46,634 nucleotides of DNA from Deltaproteobacteria bacterium CG11_big_fil_rev_8_21_14_0_20_47_16. Lineage in GTDB: Bacteria > UBA10199 > GCA-002796325 > 1-14-0-20-47-16. Position numbers and translations under genes: made by a program. Position 1 is the first letter of the stretch, and each line of letters begins with the position of its first letter. The stretch is taken from assembly GCA_002796325.1 (NCBI GenBank), contig PCXA01000015.1:77530-124163 (forward strand), written 5' to 3'. Positions 14,922-23,853 of the stretch are shown piece by piece. Below the pieces are notes generated by a model. The model saw nothing but the letters and a program-made list of their open reading frames with translations. It did not search any database and was not told the DNA's origin.

Positions 14922-16694
14922 TTACCAGGCGTAGGAATGTTTGGTAATGATGGCTTCCGCAATGCGACCCTTGGCCGCCTGACAATCCCACGACATCTGT
15001 GGGCACAAGCGACGCATGGCCTTCAAGTACGGCAGGTATTCCTCTTTGTTGCCATCTGCAATGGATATAAGCGATTGCTCCACCATCGCTTGCAATTGTG
15101 GCAGACGCTCTGCCAAGTAAGTACAAACAATATCTGCAGGGATTTTACACTTGGGGTCACCTGCATTGGTACGCAGCTTAAGTAAGCGACGCATTGAACT
15201 ATCTGCGACATAGGCTGCTGTAATACAATCCGCGAGCACTGCCAACACGCCTTCGTGCTCTTGAATGGCTGGCCCATATTTATTCACTGCCACACCGCCA
15301 AAATAGATCGCTAGACGCTTGTAACGTTCCACTTGGTCTTGGAATGCAGCCCACGGCTTCTTGGAATCCGTTGTGGGGAATCCTGTTTTGAGCTGGTCCA
15401 AGACAGTTTGCAAACTAGTCATGAAATCAATCTTACCCGCCACCATGCGCTTCAAAAGTGTTCCTGAAATCAACATGCGGTTAATTTCGTTAGTACCCTC
15501 AAAGATACGATTGACACGGTTATCCCGGTAGAAGCGCGCGACAGAATAATCTTCGATAAAACCGTACCCACCCAACATTTGTACGGCGTCATCGGACACC
15601 AAGCTGAGCGCTTCAGAGCCGTAGACTTTGGCAATGGAAGCCTCAATGGCAAATTCTTCAATCACCTTCAGCATTTTGGAGTAAAAGTCATCGGCATTGT
15701 GATCTAATGATGCTGAAATTTGATCGAGCATGCCTGCATAGCGATATACGATTGACTCAATCATAAAGGTCTTGATGGCACTGTTGGCCACCATATTGCG
15801 AATTAGTTCAAAACTGGAAAGTGGCTTGCCGAACTGCATACGCTCCGTGATATATTTGGTTGTAATCTCAAATAGGCGTTTACATGACCCCACACAAGCC
15901 GCACCCAATTTCCAACGGCCAACATTCAAAATATTGAAGGCAATCTTGTGACCACGCCCTACTTCACCCAACACATTTTCTACTGGGACTTTGCAGTCTT
16001 GTAAAATAAGTGGCACAGTACTGGAACCGTGAATCCCCATCTTGTGTTCTTCGGGTCCCGTTGAAACACCGGGCATCGTGCGCTCCACCAAAAATGCGGT
16101 GAACTTTTCGCCATCCACTTTTGCAAAGACTGTATACAGATCAGCAAAGCCACCATTGGTGATGAATGTTTTTTCACCGTTTAAGATGTAATGCTTACCA
16201 TCAGGGCTTAAAACCGCTTTGGTTTTAGCAGCTAACGCATCGGAGCCCGAACCAGGTTCGGTCAATGCATAGGCACCTAGAAATTCACCGCTCGCGAGCT
16301 TTGGTAGATATTTTTGCTTTTGGTCTTCGGTGCCATAATAAAGAATTGGCAGAGTTGCGATACCCGTGTGGCACATAAAGGCAACCGCAAACGACCCATC
16401 GTGGGTCACGTTTTCAGAAATGGCTGTGGCGGTTACTTTCCCCATTCCCATCCCGCTGTATTTTTCAGGAACTTCAACCATCAAAAGACCCAACTCACCG
16501 GTCTTTTTGAGCAGGTTGGACATGACGCCCGGTTTTTTATCTTCAATGTCCTTGAGAAGCGGCATCACTTCTTTGGTCATGAATTGAACCGTCACATCCG
16601 CCAATTCTCTAACGGTGGAGTCCAGCTCATCTGGGATAAAAATGTAATCATCGTTCAACGGCGTTAGTAAAAAGTCTCCACCCTGTGCGGCCAT
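14922..16694 (-). CDS. Acyl-CoA dehydrogenase
   Basis: 590 aa FAD flavoenzyme for the first step of fatty-acid beta-oxidation, passing electrons to ETF. Visible motifs: an ALTEPGSGSD FAD/substrate signature; NGEKTFITNG; ERMQFGKPLSSFE; QMLGGYGFIEDY; and the FEGTNEI catalytic Glu region (about residue 400). The extra C-terminal ~170 residues give the VLCAD/ACAD9-like long form rather than the 380-aa form. Start: ATG after AGGAG with 6 bases spacing. It follows etfA by 8 bases, so donor enzyme and electron acceptor are produced together. Confidence 0.95.
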   Translation of the reverse strand: MAAQGGDFLLTPLNDDYIFIPDELDSTVRELADVTVQFMTKEVMPLLKDIEDKKPGVMSNLLKKTGELGLLMVEVPEKYSGMGMGKVTATAISENVTHDGSFAVAFMCHTGIATLPILYYGTEDQKQKYLPKLASGEFLGAYALTEPGSGSDALAAKTKAVLSPDGKHYILNGEKTFITNGGFADLYTVFAKVDGEKFTAFLVERTMPGVSTGPEEHKMGIHGSSTVPLILQDCKVPVENVLGEVGRGHKIAFNILNVGRWKLGAACVGSCKRLFEITTKYITERMQFGKPLSSFELIRNMVANSAIKTFMIESIVYRYAGMLDQISASLDHNADDFYSKMLKVIEEFAIEASIAKVYGSEALSLVSDDAVQMLGGYGFIEDYSVARFYRDNRVNRIFEGTNEINRMLISGTLLKRMVAGKIDFMTSLQTVLDQLKTGFPTTDSKKPWAAFQDQVERYKRLAIYFGGVAVNKYGPAIQEHEGVLAVLADCITAAYVADSSMRRLLKLRTNAGDPKCKIPADIVCTYLAERLPQLQAMVEQSLISIADGNKEEYLPYLKAMRRLCPQMSWDCQAAKGRIAEAIITKHSYAW

Positions 16695-16702
16695 GTTGTC
16701 TC

Positions 16703-17662
16703 CTATTCGCTCTTTTTAATTTCTTGAATTTTTTTGGTTAGCAACGGAACAATTTCAAACAAATCACCCACAAGCCCCAAGTCCGCCTTGCTAAAAATGG
16801 GCGCTTCGGGATCTTTGTTGATTGCGACAATATATTTTGAAGTACGCATTCCGGCAATGTGCTGGATGGCGCCTGAGATACCACATGCGATGTACAAGGT
16901 GGGGTTAACCGTTTTACCTGTTTGCCCCACTTGATGATCATGCGAAATATAACCCGCATCCACTGCAGCACGTGATGCACCCACTGCACCGCCAAACGCT
17001 TTGGCACAGTCGCGAATGATTTTAAAGTTATCTGCACTCGCTAGGGATCTACCACCCGAAACAACAACATTCGCTTCCGTTAATTCCACATCACCTTGTT
17101 CAGCTTGTTTCACTTCTTTGACGACGCAGCGTTCTGTTCCAGGATCTGCTGCAACCACCATAATTTCAGCATCACTATCCCCTACTTTTTCAGTAGAAAA
17201 CGCATTGGGGCGTGCCAGCGCCATTGCCAATGGGCCTTCAACGACTTCGTCGACCAGCGCTTTACCCGCATAAATGGGATGACGCCCGACCAACTTGCCG
17301 TCTTTCATGTCCAAGGCAACAGAATCCGCAATGAGGCCTGTTTTGTTACGCATGGCAACCCTTGGCATAATTTCTTTGCCCAAAGGTGATGCTGTTGCCA
17401 AGACCATCGCAGGCTTGGCAGATGTAATTAAATCGCAAAGCACTTTGGTATAGCCGTCGGCTTCGAACTTTTCGAGTGCAGCGTTATCCAATACATGGAC
17501 TTTGCTCACCCCATAGTTACCCAACTTTTTAGCGGCATCGGCGCCTTTGGCACCGAAGACAACTGCTTCGACACTGTCGCCCAGTTTTTTGGCAACAGTT
17601 GCAAGTTCAGCACTATAGGATTTGAGAGTTGTTGCTTGGTATTCCGCGACGATAAGTATCAT
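16703..17662 (-). CDS. etfA: Electron transfer flavoprotein alpha subunit
   Basis: 319 aa. It carries the FAD that collects electrons from acyl-CoA dehydrogenases and passes them to ETF-quinone oxidoreductase. The N-terminal domain shows the ETF fold, and the C-terminal FAD domain has [31 protein letters not shown] (listed in parts: [13 protein letters not shown]) and [12 protein letters not shown], all diagnostic. The start codon overlaps the etfB stop by 4 bases (ATGA), indicating translational coupling. It is followed by the acyl-CoA dehydrogenase gene. Confidence 0.97.
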   Translation of the reverse strand: MILIVAEYQATTLKSYSAELATVAKKLGDSVEAVVFGAKGADAAKKLGNYGVSKVHVLDNAALEKFEADGYTKVLCDLITSAKPAMVLATASPLGKEIMPRVAMRNKTGLIADSVALDMKDGKLVGRHPIYAGKALVDEVVEGPLAMALARPNAFSTEKVGDSDAEIMVVAADPGTERCVVKEVKQAEQGDVELTEANVVVSGGRSLASADNFKIIRDCAKAFGGAVGASRAAVDAGYISHDHQVGQTGKTVNPTLYIACGISGAIQHIAGMRTSKYIVAINKDPEAPIFSKADLGLVGDLFEIVPLLTKKIQEIKKSE

Positions 17663-18432
17663 ATGATTTTTACATCCTCCTTCAGGAATTTCACAAGTCC
17701 GTCCACCAACTCTTGGGGTGACCCAGTGAGTTTGCGACCCGGCTGACGCTCGGGGGGAAGGCTGTATCCCATTTTCTTAATCTTGATTGTTTCGCCACCC
17801 AGGAGTTCAGCACCCTTCTTTTCAACCACTGGTTTGGCTTTTGCCTTCATGATGCCAGGAAGCGATGCATAGCGCGGGGTGTTGAGACCCTTGTCGCAAC
17901 CAAACACTGCTGGCAATGTCACTTGAATGATTTCTTTGGTACCGCCAGAAACAGGGCGAGTCACAGTTGCGGATTTGCCATCTTCAGATAGTTCGAAGGT
18001 TTCGATGATACCCAAACTCGCTGCCCCCATTCGCTCGGCAACCAACTGCACCATTTGAGAGGCATCGTCATCGATGGCTTGCTTACCAGCGAATACCAGT
18101 TCCACGCCTTCAGCCTTCAATGCTTCGGCCAATGCGACGGCGGTGGTGTAACTATCCCATTCCCCGTCCGCCGTATCCACGCGCACAGCACGATCCGCAC
18201 CCATGGCCAACGCGGTACGCATGGCGTCCACACAACGGGCTGGGCCCATTGAAAACACAATGACTTCGCCACCTTTTTTTTCTTTTAACTGGATAGCTGC
18301 TTCAATTGCATTTTCATCATATGGATTCACGATCCATTTGACAGCGCTGGTATCAACGCTGGTTTTGTCAGCGGTAAGCTGAATTTTGGTCTCTGTATCT
18401 GGGACCTGTTTGAGAAGAATACCGATTTTCAT
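17659..18432 (-). CDS. etfB: Electron transfer flavoprotein beta subunit
   Basis: 257 aa partner of EtfA, binding AMP structurally. Motifs: KQVPDTETKI near the N-terminus; VNPYDENAIEAA; and the ETF-beta signature around LVFAGKQAIDDDASQM. Start: ATG after GGGGAG. It is the first gene of the etfB-etfA-acyl-CoA dehydrogenase-kinase unit. A CTAAC/GTTAG inverted repeat lies 43-59 bases upstream and an AT-rich TATATATA tract lies immediately before the ribosome site, the region where the operon promoter should be. Confidence 0.97.
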   Translation of the reverse strand: MKIGILLKQVPDTETKIQLTADKTSVDTSAVKWIVNPYDENAIEAAIQLKEKKGGEVIVFSMGPARCVDAMRTALAMGADRAVRVDTADGEWDSYTTAVALAEALKAEGVELVFAGKQAIDDDASQMVQLVAERMGAASLGIIETFELSEDGKSATVTRPVSGGTKEIIQVTLPAVFGCDKGLNTPRYASLPGIMKAKAKPVVEKKGAELLGGETIKIKKMGYSLPPERQPGRKLTGSPQELVDGLVKFLKEDVKII

Positions 18433-18474
18433 GAAAAGCTCCCCTATATATATAGATAAACGACTGGCAGGCGG

Positions 18475-18491
18475 CTAACACAGCGCGTTAG
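18475..18491. promoter_or_regulatory. Inverted repeat upstream of etfB, candidate operator
   Basis: CTAAC (18475-18479), 7 bases, GTTAG (18487-18491), located just upstream of the AT-rich putative promoter of the beta-oxidation/ETF operon. Size and position fit a TetR- or GntR-type operator, but no regulator gene is in the window and 5-bp arms can arise by chance. Confidence 0.3.
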
Positions 18492-18520
18492 GGATGGCAA
18501 TACTTGGGAAAAAAATGGAT

Positions 18521-19927
18521 TTAAACCCTGGAAACACCATCAATATCCAGCGGAATATCCTGCCCCATCAGTGCAAGCGTTGTGGGAAACACATCGACGC
18601 TGCGAATAACATCACCCGTCAATTTTGCACTGCATCCTATGGGAATCAACATATGATCCCGATGCAATGCACCATGCGATCCATGGTGCTCGGGCACTTC
18701 ATAATCACGCCGTAAGTCGTATCCTGGCGCTGCCGAGATCACAATATCACCCGTACGATCTGACTGAAAAAGCTGACCTAATTGATACGGCGCATCAGGA
18801 TAATCCGTACCATAGGTCCGACTCAGCGATTCCTGAGAACTCATGATACTTGGTAGTTTACCATATCCAAATGGATCCTGAGTCTGTACATCATAGCTAA
18901 TAAGATCTCCATTACGTCGTACTGTGGCATGACCACGCTTACTCAACACTTCAATGGCACCTTCCTCACCTCGCACTGCACAAATATCCACCGCGGGTTC
19001 GCGCACCAAATCATCTACCATCGTACCGTACAGATCGACTAGCCGCTTGAGTGTCACAGATTTATTCCACCCCGATGGATCCTTAAAATATAGATGAGCC
19101 ATGGCATTACCACTCATCATATTGGCAGCTATGCAATTCTTCTTAAAGATGAGCGGATAAAAGAACGTACGAATCCCGCGTTCCTCTAAAAATTCATTCG
19201 CACAAAAATGGGTATGTGTGGCTGAAAATCCATGGTCACTGATCAACCAAATCAATGTGTCTTGCAACTGGCCCTTCTTGGCCAAGGCATCACGAATCTG
19301 CCCCATATAGTCATCTAATTTAAAATAGGCATCGTCGGTTGCTCTTGAAAGTGGACCCGATAGGTGTGAATACTCGTCAATTGCCGGAAAGACCGCAAAA
19401 CAAAAATCAAACGGCTTTTTGATCACGTCTAAGACTTTCTCACAAGCGGCTTGCTCAACCAACGACCAACGATCTGTTAAATGAGCATAATACCAATACC
19501 AAAGCCGCATGAGCCAAGTTTTATTATGGCTAAATGTTACACCCTTATTAACCGAATTGAAGATATTGTAGGAACGAGGAAAAATATCAAATGCCGTTTC
19601 GATACTACGATCCATATCATGATTGATCCAAAAGGTTTCGAGCCCCACATAACTACGACGACGTTTTGGAAAAAACCATGGCTTGGCAAATTGCCTTTTA
19701 TCCAGCCATCGAATACCGGTCACATTCACAGTTCCCGGATAACATCCCGTCAAGAATGGAAAATAGGCTGGCCCAGTCGTTGAAGGAAAAACAGTTGTGC
19801 CTTCATGATAGCTACCAGTTTTCAGAAATATTTCTTGAATATTAGGCAAACGACCAGCTGCAAGATGCGCTGATACGCGATCAGCACGTGCTCCATCTGC
19901 CAAAATCATGATACATCGCTTATACAT
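18521..19927 (-). CDS. Alkaline phosphatase superfamily (nucleotide pyrophosphatase/phosphodiesterase-like) protein
   Basis: 468 aa. Metal and nucleophile motifs of the NPP branch: ILADGAR (Asp11), VFPSTTGPAY (nucleophile Thr, about residue 51), FPAIDEYSHLSGP (Asp and His), WLISDHGFS (Asp-His) and the C-terminal HHGSHG (His). No signal peptide is visible, so it may be cytoplasmic or exported with a partner. Substrate unknown: a phosphodiester, phosphonate or lipid head group is possible. It starts 3 bases after the mlaC-like stop, so it is the third gene of tolC-mlaC-phosphatase and could act on envelope lipids (inference). Confidence 0.85.
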   Translation of the reverse strand: MYKRCIMILADGARADRVSAHLAAGRLPNIQEIFLKTGSYHEGTTVFPSTTGPAYFPFLTGCYPGTVNVTGIRWLDKRQFAKPWFFPKRRRSYVGLETFWINHDMDRSIETAFDIFPRSYNIFNSVNKGVTFSHNKTWLMRLWYWYYAHLTDRWSLVEQAACEKVLDVIKKPFDFCFAVFPAIDEYSHLSGPLSRATDDAYFKLDDYMGQIRDALAKKGQLQDTLIWLISDHGFSATHTHFCANEFLEERGIRTFFYPLIFKKNCIAANMMSGNAMAHLYFKDPSGWNKSVTLKRLVDLYGTMVDDLVREPAVDICAVRGEEGAIEVLSKRGHATVRRNGDLISYDVQTQDPFGYGKLPSIMSSQESLSRTYGTDYPDAPYQLGQLFQSDRTGDIVISAAPGYDLRRDYEVPEHHGSHGALHRDHMLIPIGCSAKLTGDVIRSVDVFPTTLALMGQDIPLDIDGVSRV

Positions 19928-19930
19928 GGA

Positions 19931-20653
19931 TTAAGTACCGCTTGTCTTATCTGACTTAAAACTATTCAACTTACGCTGCATGCGCCCCACCAAATCGGGG
20001 TAACCATTTTTTGAAATGATGGCATCAAACTGATAGCGATAATTTTCCATGAGACTTGCACCTTCAACAATCACATCATAAATTTTCCAATTACCACTTT
20101 CCAACGACAGTTTATAGTCCAACTCAACTGGCGACCCCTGTCCCTTTACAACCACCAACGTGCGTGACAAAGACCGTGTTTTATTGGGATCGAGGTATTT
20201 ATCCCCTTTATACTGCACATTATAAACACTGTCTGACTTTGCGTCCTTCTTTCCCTGCTCCTTTGACAAAATTCCCTTTTCCATCAGGAGATCAATCATC
20301 AAATTTACAAAGTCATTTTGTTCTTTAGGTGTTAGATTGTTCCAATGCTTAGAAAGCGCAATACGCGACAGTTCCCGCACATCAAAAATAGTGTGCAAAA
20401 TGTCTTCCTTGATCTTTCGGTTATGTTCCTTTTCTGCCAAAGTTAGATTATCACCTGTACGATAATCATCTAACTTCTTGTCCAAATCTTTCACTGCTTC
20501 GGTTGGTGTTTGCAGTGCAGCTGATCCTGGAGTTGTGTCACCTGCCTTAAATTTGAACCATGGTGCGGCATAGTCATTCCAAATACCCGCATTAGCCTGC
20601 GCTGTAACAAAGATTCCGACAATCATACCCATCAAGATTACTTGCTTTTTCAT
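19931..20653 (-). CDS. mlaC: MlaC/Ttg2D-type phospholipid-binding ABC auxiliary protein
   Basis: 240 aa with a signal peptide (about 1-22, ending QANA). The MlaC core is visible: FDVRELSRIALSKHWNNLTP followed by EQNDFVNLMIDLL, then SGNWKIYDVIVEGASLMENY and the closing RYQFDAIISKNGYPDLVGRM. MlaC shuttles phospholipids across the periplasm between the inner-membrane MlaFEDB complex and the outer membrane. None of those partners is present in this window. The start overlaps the upstream TolC-family stop by 4 bases, with GGAG inside the end of that gene. Confidence 0.88.
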   Translation of the reverse strand: MKKQVILMGMIVGIFVTAQANAGIWNDYAAPWFKFKAGDTTPGSAALQTPTEAVKDLDKKLDDYRTGDNLTLAEKEHNRKIKEDILHTIFDVRELSRIALSKHWNNLTPKEQNDFVNLMIDLLMEKGILSKEQGKKDAKSDSVYNVQYKGDKYLDPNKTRSLSRTLVVVKGQGSPVELDYKLSLESGNWKIYDVIVEGASLMENYRYQFDAIISKNGYPDLVGRMQRKLNSFKSDKTSGT

Positions 20654-22155
20654 TCAGACTCCTTGACGCTCGCCGGCGCCTTCTTTGGCAATTGAAGCGG
20701 TACACGCTCACGATCGTCCAAACCATACGGCACGTATCCCACCTTTTCATCAAGCTGTGCTACTGCACTATTGTAGTTGAAAACCGACTCCAAATACTGG
20801 CTACGTGACAGCAACATCACTTGTAGCGCATCTACGTACTCTGATTTTTCACCAATCCCTAAATCCAGATTGCTCTTTGACAGGAATACCATCTGTCGCG
20901 CAAGTTTTTTGGTTTCTTCTGTGCGCTTAAGTTGCTCTTCACTTTGTTTAACACGCAAATACGCTTCTTTCACTTCGAGTTCTAACCCTTCCTTTGCCAT
21001 ATCTCGTTCCAGACTTACCTTATAGAATTCGCTTTCGGTCCTATTTATTCGAGCTATCGCTGAATTGATATCCAAGCGACCAGACAATTTAAAGCCCACT
21101 CCTGCACGGGTAAAATTAAACGGATTAATAAACTGGTCATTTGTGCCCTGATTCTGCACTGATGGTAACGTACGACCAGCTTCAAGGAATGCACCAAACC
21201 CAACATCAGGTCGCAATTGCCTTTTGCTCAATTGGTGTTCCAAACGCTTGGCCTCGACGCCCAAATCTACAAGATGCGACTCGGGCCGATCTGCGCGTAG
21301 ACGACTAATATAAGCATCATATGTATCCATTTTAACGCTAACAGGTGCCAATGCGCCCGTCGGTGCAAAATTTGCTGTCATAGGCAATCCCATTTGAATC
21401 TTGAGTGCATTGAGAGCCACTTCTTCCTTTACTTGCACATCTGTTAGCCGCTTTTCCAAATCAGCCCGAAAAACTTGCATACGCAGTTTATCAATCGGAG
21501 AATACTTTTCGCTGGTTTTACCATCAATATCCGTATCCTGACTCTCAGCAGTTTTGATTTCATCTGATAGACGATCTATTGCATTCAAAAGCAAACTACG
21601 CACTTCTTCTGCCATTTGAATACCATAATACAATTGACGGATCTTTGAGACTACTTGTACCTGCTCAGATGCACGACGCTCTCGCGATGCTGCAATACCA
21701 CTTTGAGCAAGCTCAGAAGCAGTTGTCAGTTTTCCAAAAGTCGTTAATGGAATTCCCATACCCAACTTCACTCGGTTTGCCCAAACCCAGTCCCCTGTAA
21801 AAAATGTCTGTATCGCACGTGTCGCATCACGGGGCGCTGGTGCAGTCCCATATTCATAATCAACTACTGGCTTACCCAAAGCATGAGATTCACGCTCTTG
21901 AGCCTCTGCGGCAGCAATCGCATAGTCAGTAGACATGATTTTGCGATTACTTCTTAGCGCATAGTGAATACAATCATCCACAGTCATACGGATAACTGTC
22001 CCCTCTGGCACCCGAGTTTGGCGTGACAACGGGGATTGATGAAGGTGCGAACGGTAAATAGTGAGCTGTTCCTCACGAAGTGATTCCTCAGCATGCGCAA
22101 ACGCACCTGTCACAACGAGGCATAGCATCATGGCAATTGTGAACAGAAACTGCAT
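20650..22155 (-). CDS. TolC-family outer-membrane channel protein
   Basis: 501 aa from the ATG at 22155. Signal peptide MQFLFTIAMMLCLVVTGAFA, then the two-fold repeated helical architecture of OEP/TolC proteins: long amphipathic helices with a mature start at DCIHYALRSNRKI, and a second repeat with VKEAYLRVKQSEEQLKRTEE and FNYNSAVAQLDEKVG near the C-terminus. Such proteins form the outer-membrane exit duct for efflux pumps or type I secretion. Start chosen because AAGGA lies 9 bases upstream; a TTG one codon earlier is the alternative. It is first in the operon with mlaC and the phosphatase gene, an unusual partner set. Confidence 0.88.
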   Translation of the reverse strand: MQFLFTIAMMLCLVVTGAFAHAEESLREEQLTIYRSHLHQSPLSRQTRVPEGTVIRMTVDDCIHYALRSNRKIMSTDYAIAAAEAQERESHALGKPVVDYEYGTAPAPRDATRAIQTFFTGDWVWANRVKLGMGIPLTTFGKLTTASELAQSGIAASRERRASEQVQVVSKIRQLYYGIQMAEEVRSLLLNAIDRLSDEIKTAESQDTDIDGKTSEKYSPIDKLRMQVFRADLEKRLTDVQVKEEVALNALKIQMGLPMTANFAPTGALAPVSVKMDTYDAYISRLRADRPESHLVDLGVEAKRLEHQLSKRQLRPDVGFGAFLEAGRTLPSVQNQGTNDQFINPFNFTRAGVGFKLSGRLDINSAIARINRTESEFYKVSLERDMAKEGLELEVKEAYLRVKQSEEQLKRTEETKKLARQMVFLSKSNLDLGIGEKSEYVDALQVMLLSRSQYLESVFNYNSAVAQLDEKVGYVPYGLDDRERVPLQLPKKAPASVKESE

Positions 22156-22226
22156 CAAAATTAGTCCTTTAGCGGCTAGTTTATAAAGCGGAGCTTGCTA
22201 ACAAAGGAGGGGGTGGAAAGCAACAC

Positions 22227-23633
22227 TTAATGGTTGACGCAAGGGCGCAATTCTCGAGCCTGTACCCGGGTGGGTTTTAAGGGTAGTGTCACGTAGAAAT
22301 GACTCCCTTTTCCGGGGGTACTATCAACTGCTACACGTCCCCCATGAAGCTCAACGATTTTTCGCGTAATTGCCAAACCTAAACCACTACCTTCAAATGT
22401 GCGGCCAACACCCTCTGAAGCCTGTACAAACCCTTCAAAAATGTCTGGCAGACGTTCCTTAGGAATTCCAACACCAGTATCATGAACACCCACTTTGAGC
22501 ATTTCACCACTACGCTTCACATCCAGCACAATTTCACCTTGAGTCGTGAATTTGGTGGCATTGGAAATCAGTTGCCCAATTGCCACTTCAATCCACTGCG
22601 CATCTCCGTACACATAGCCCAATTCCTCAGGCAAACGCACGTCCAACTTCACACGGGGGTCTGGATGGGCTTCCATTGCCAACTTACGAATGACATTGTT
22701 CAAATTAACGCGGCGCACATCTAGTGTAATGTTATTGGTTTCAAGCTTGGCCAGGTCAATCATTGTTGAGAGCGTCCCCATCAAACGACGACCAGCGTCT
22801 CCTACCATATTGGCATATTGTTCAACAGTCGCACCCTCTGGTAGCTGCCCTTCTTTTAAAACATCCGACAAACCAATGATACTATGCACCGGTGTTCGCA
22901 ACTCATGAGACAAATTAGAAAGCAGCTGTGATTTAAGTTTATGCTGATTATCTAACTGTTCCTGCTGAGTCTCCATACGCTCTTGAAGCTGAGCATCATG
23001 GATGCACAGTGCAATAAAAGGGCGTAGACGATCTATGATCGAAGCAGCTTCTGGTGGAACAAGATCACCCTCTTCAGTATGCCCCAAGTTAATAACAGCA
23101 ATCAGCTTTTGCCCCATCATCAATGGCACGATCCAATTCGCGTGGAACTGCACGCAATATTGCAAACCGGGCCCTTTGACACCTGCACAACGACCGTCCT
23201 CAACCAACAGACGCCGACTAATCATACGCGGATTTTTTTGAAGCCATTCTAGAAATTGCTCAGAAAGCTCCATCTGACACGACATCGGGCGACCGCCAAC
23301 ACAGTGCTGCAATTCCCAACGACCGCTTGCTGCATCGCGCGAGATAAGTGATGCATCGGCGGTATGAGACATTGAAGATAATCGCTCTAAAATAGACACC
23401 ACACGGCGACGCGCACTGGGTTCATCCATTAACTGGGCAATGCAGCGGTTAACTACGGGTGTGATTGAATTCTTTTTAGTATGCGAAAAAAGCTTTAGAC
23501 CAAATTCACGAAGTCGCTTCCAACGTACGATCACCGCACTACTCACCAGCAACAAACCCACCACCACCATGCTTGCACCGTATGTCGCCGTTGCGAGTGA
23601 TGATGCTTGTGCTGATAACCCCAAAATATTCAC
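22227..23633 (-). CDS. Sensor histidine kinase (GAF-like, HisKA, HATPase_c)
   Basis: 468 aa from a GTG at 23633 that follows GGGGG by 4 bases. A TTG 13 codons upstream is possible but has no ribosome site. One membrane helix (about 14-37), then a GAF-like sensory region (about 60-215), a short coiled coil, a HisKA domain with the phospho-acceptor in NLSHELRTP (His about 243), and an HATPase_c domain with N box QLISNATKFT, G1 DTGVGIP and G2 GSGLGLAI. All kinase motifs are intact. There is no response-regulator gene next to it, so it is an orphan kinase. It is divergent from the VWA lipoprotein gene. Confidence 0.93.
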   Translation of the reverse strand: MNILGLSAQASSLATATYGASMVVVGLLLVSSAVIVRWKRLREFGLKLFSHTKKNSITPVVNRCIAQLMDEPSARRRVVSILERLSSMSHTADASLISRDAASGRWELQHCVGGRPMSCQMELSEQFLEWLQKNPRMISRRLLVEDGRCAGVKGPGLQYCVQFHANWIVPLMMGQKLIAVINLGHTEEGDLVPPEAASIIDRLRPFIALCIHDAQLQERMETQQEQLDNQHKLKSQLLSNLSHELRTPVHSIIGLSDVLKEGQLPEGATVEQYANMVGDAGRRLMGTLSTMIDLAKLETNNITLDVRRVNLNNVIRKLAMEAHPDPRVKLDVRLPEELGYVYGDAQWIEVAIGQLISNATKFTTQGEIVLDVKRSGEMLKVGVHDTGVGIPKERLPDIFEGFVQASEGVGRTFEGSGLGLAITRKIVELHGGRVAVDSTPGKGSHFYVTLPLKPTRVQARELRPCVNH

Positions 23634-23853
23634 TGAACCCCCAAAAAAAATGTCAAGCAGAAATGTTGCCAAAATGATTTCCGAATCTTTTTCAAATTAT
23701 AGTTATGAATTCGGATGTTGGCAACTTTTTTTGATGCGAACTCTACTTTTTTTGTGTGACTGACTGAATCATATGCTGGTTTCACACTTTTGGCTTTATG
23801 TAGATACCAACTTCTGATACTCAGACGCCATTAAGATACGAGGTGGGGGAACC

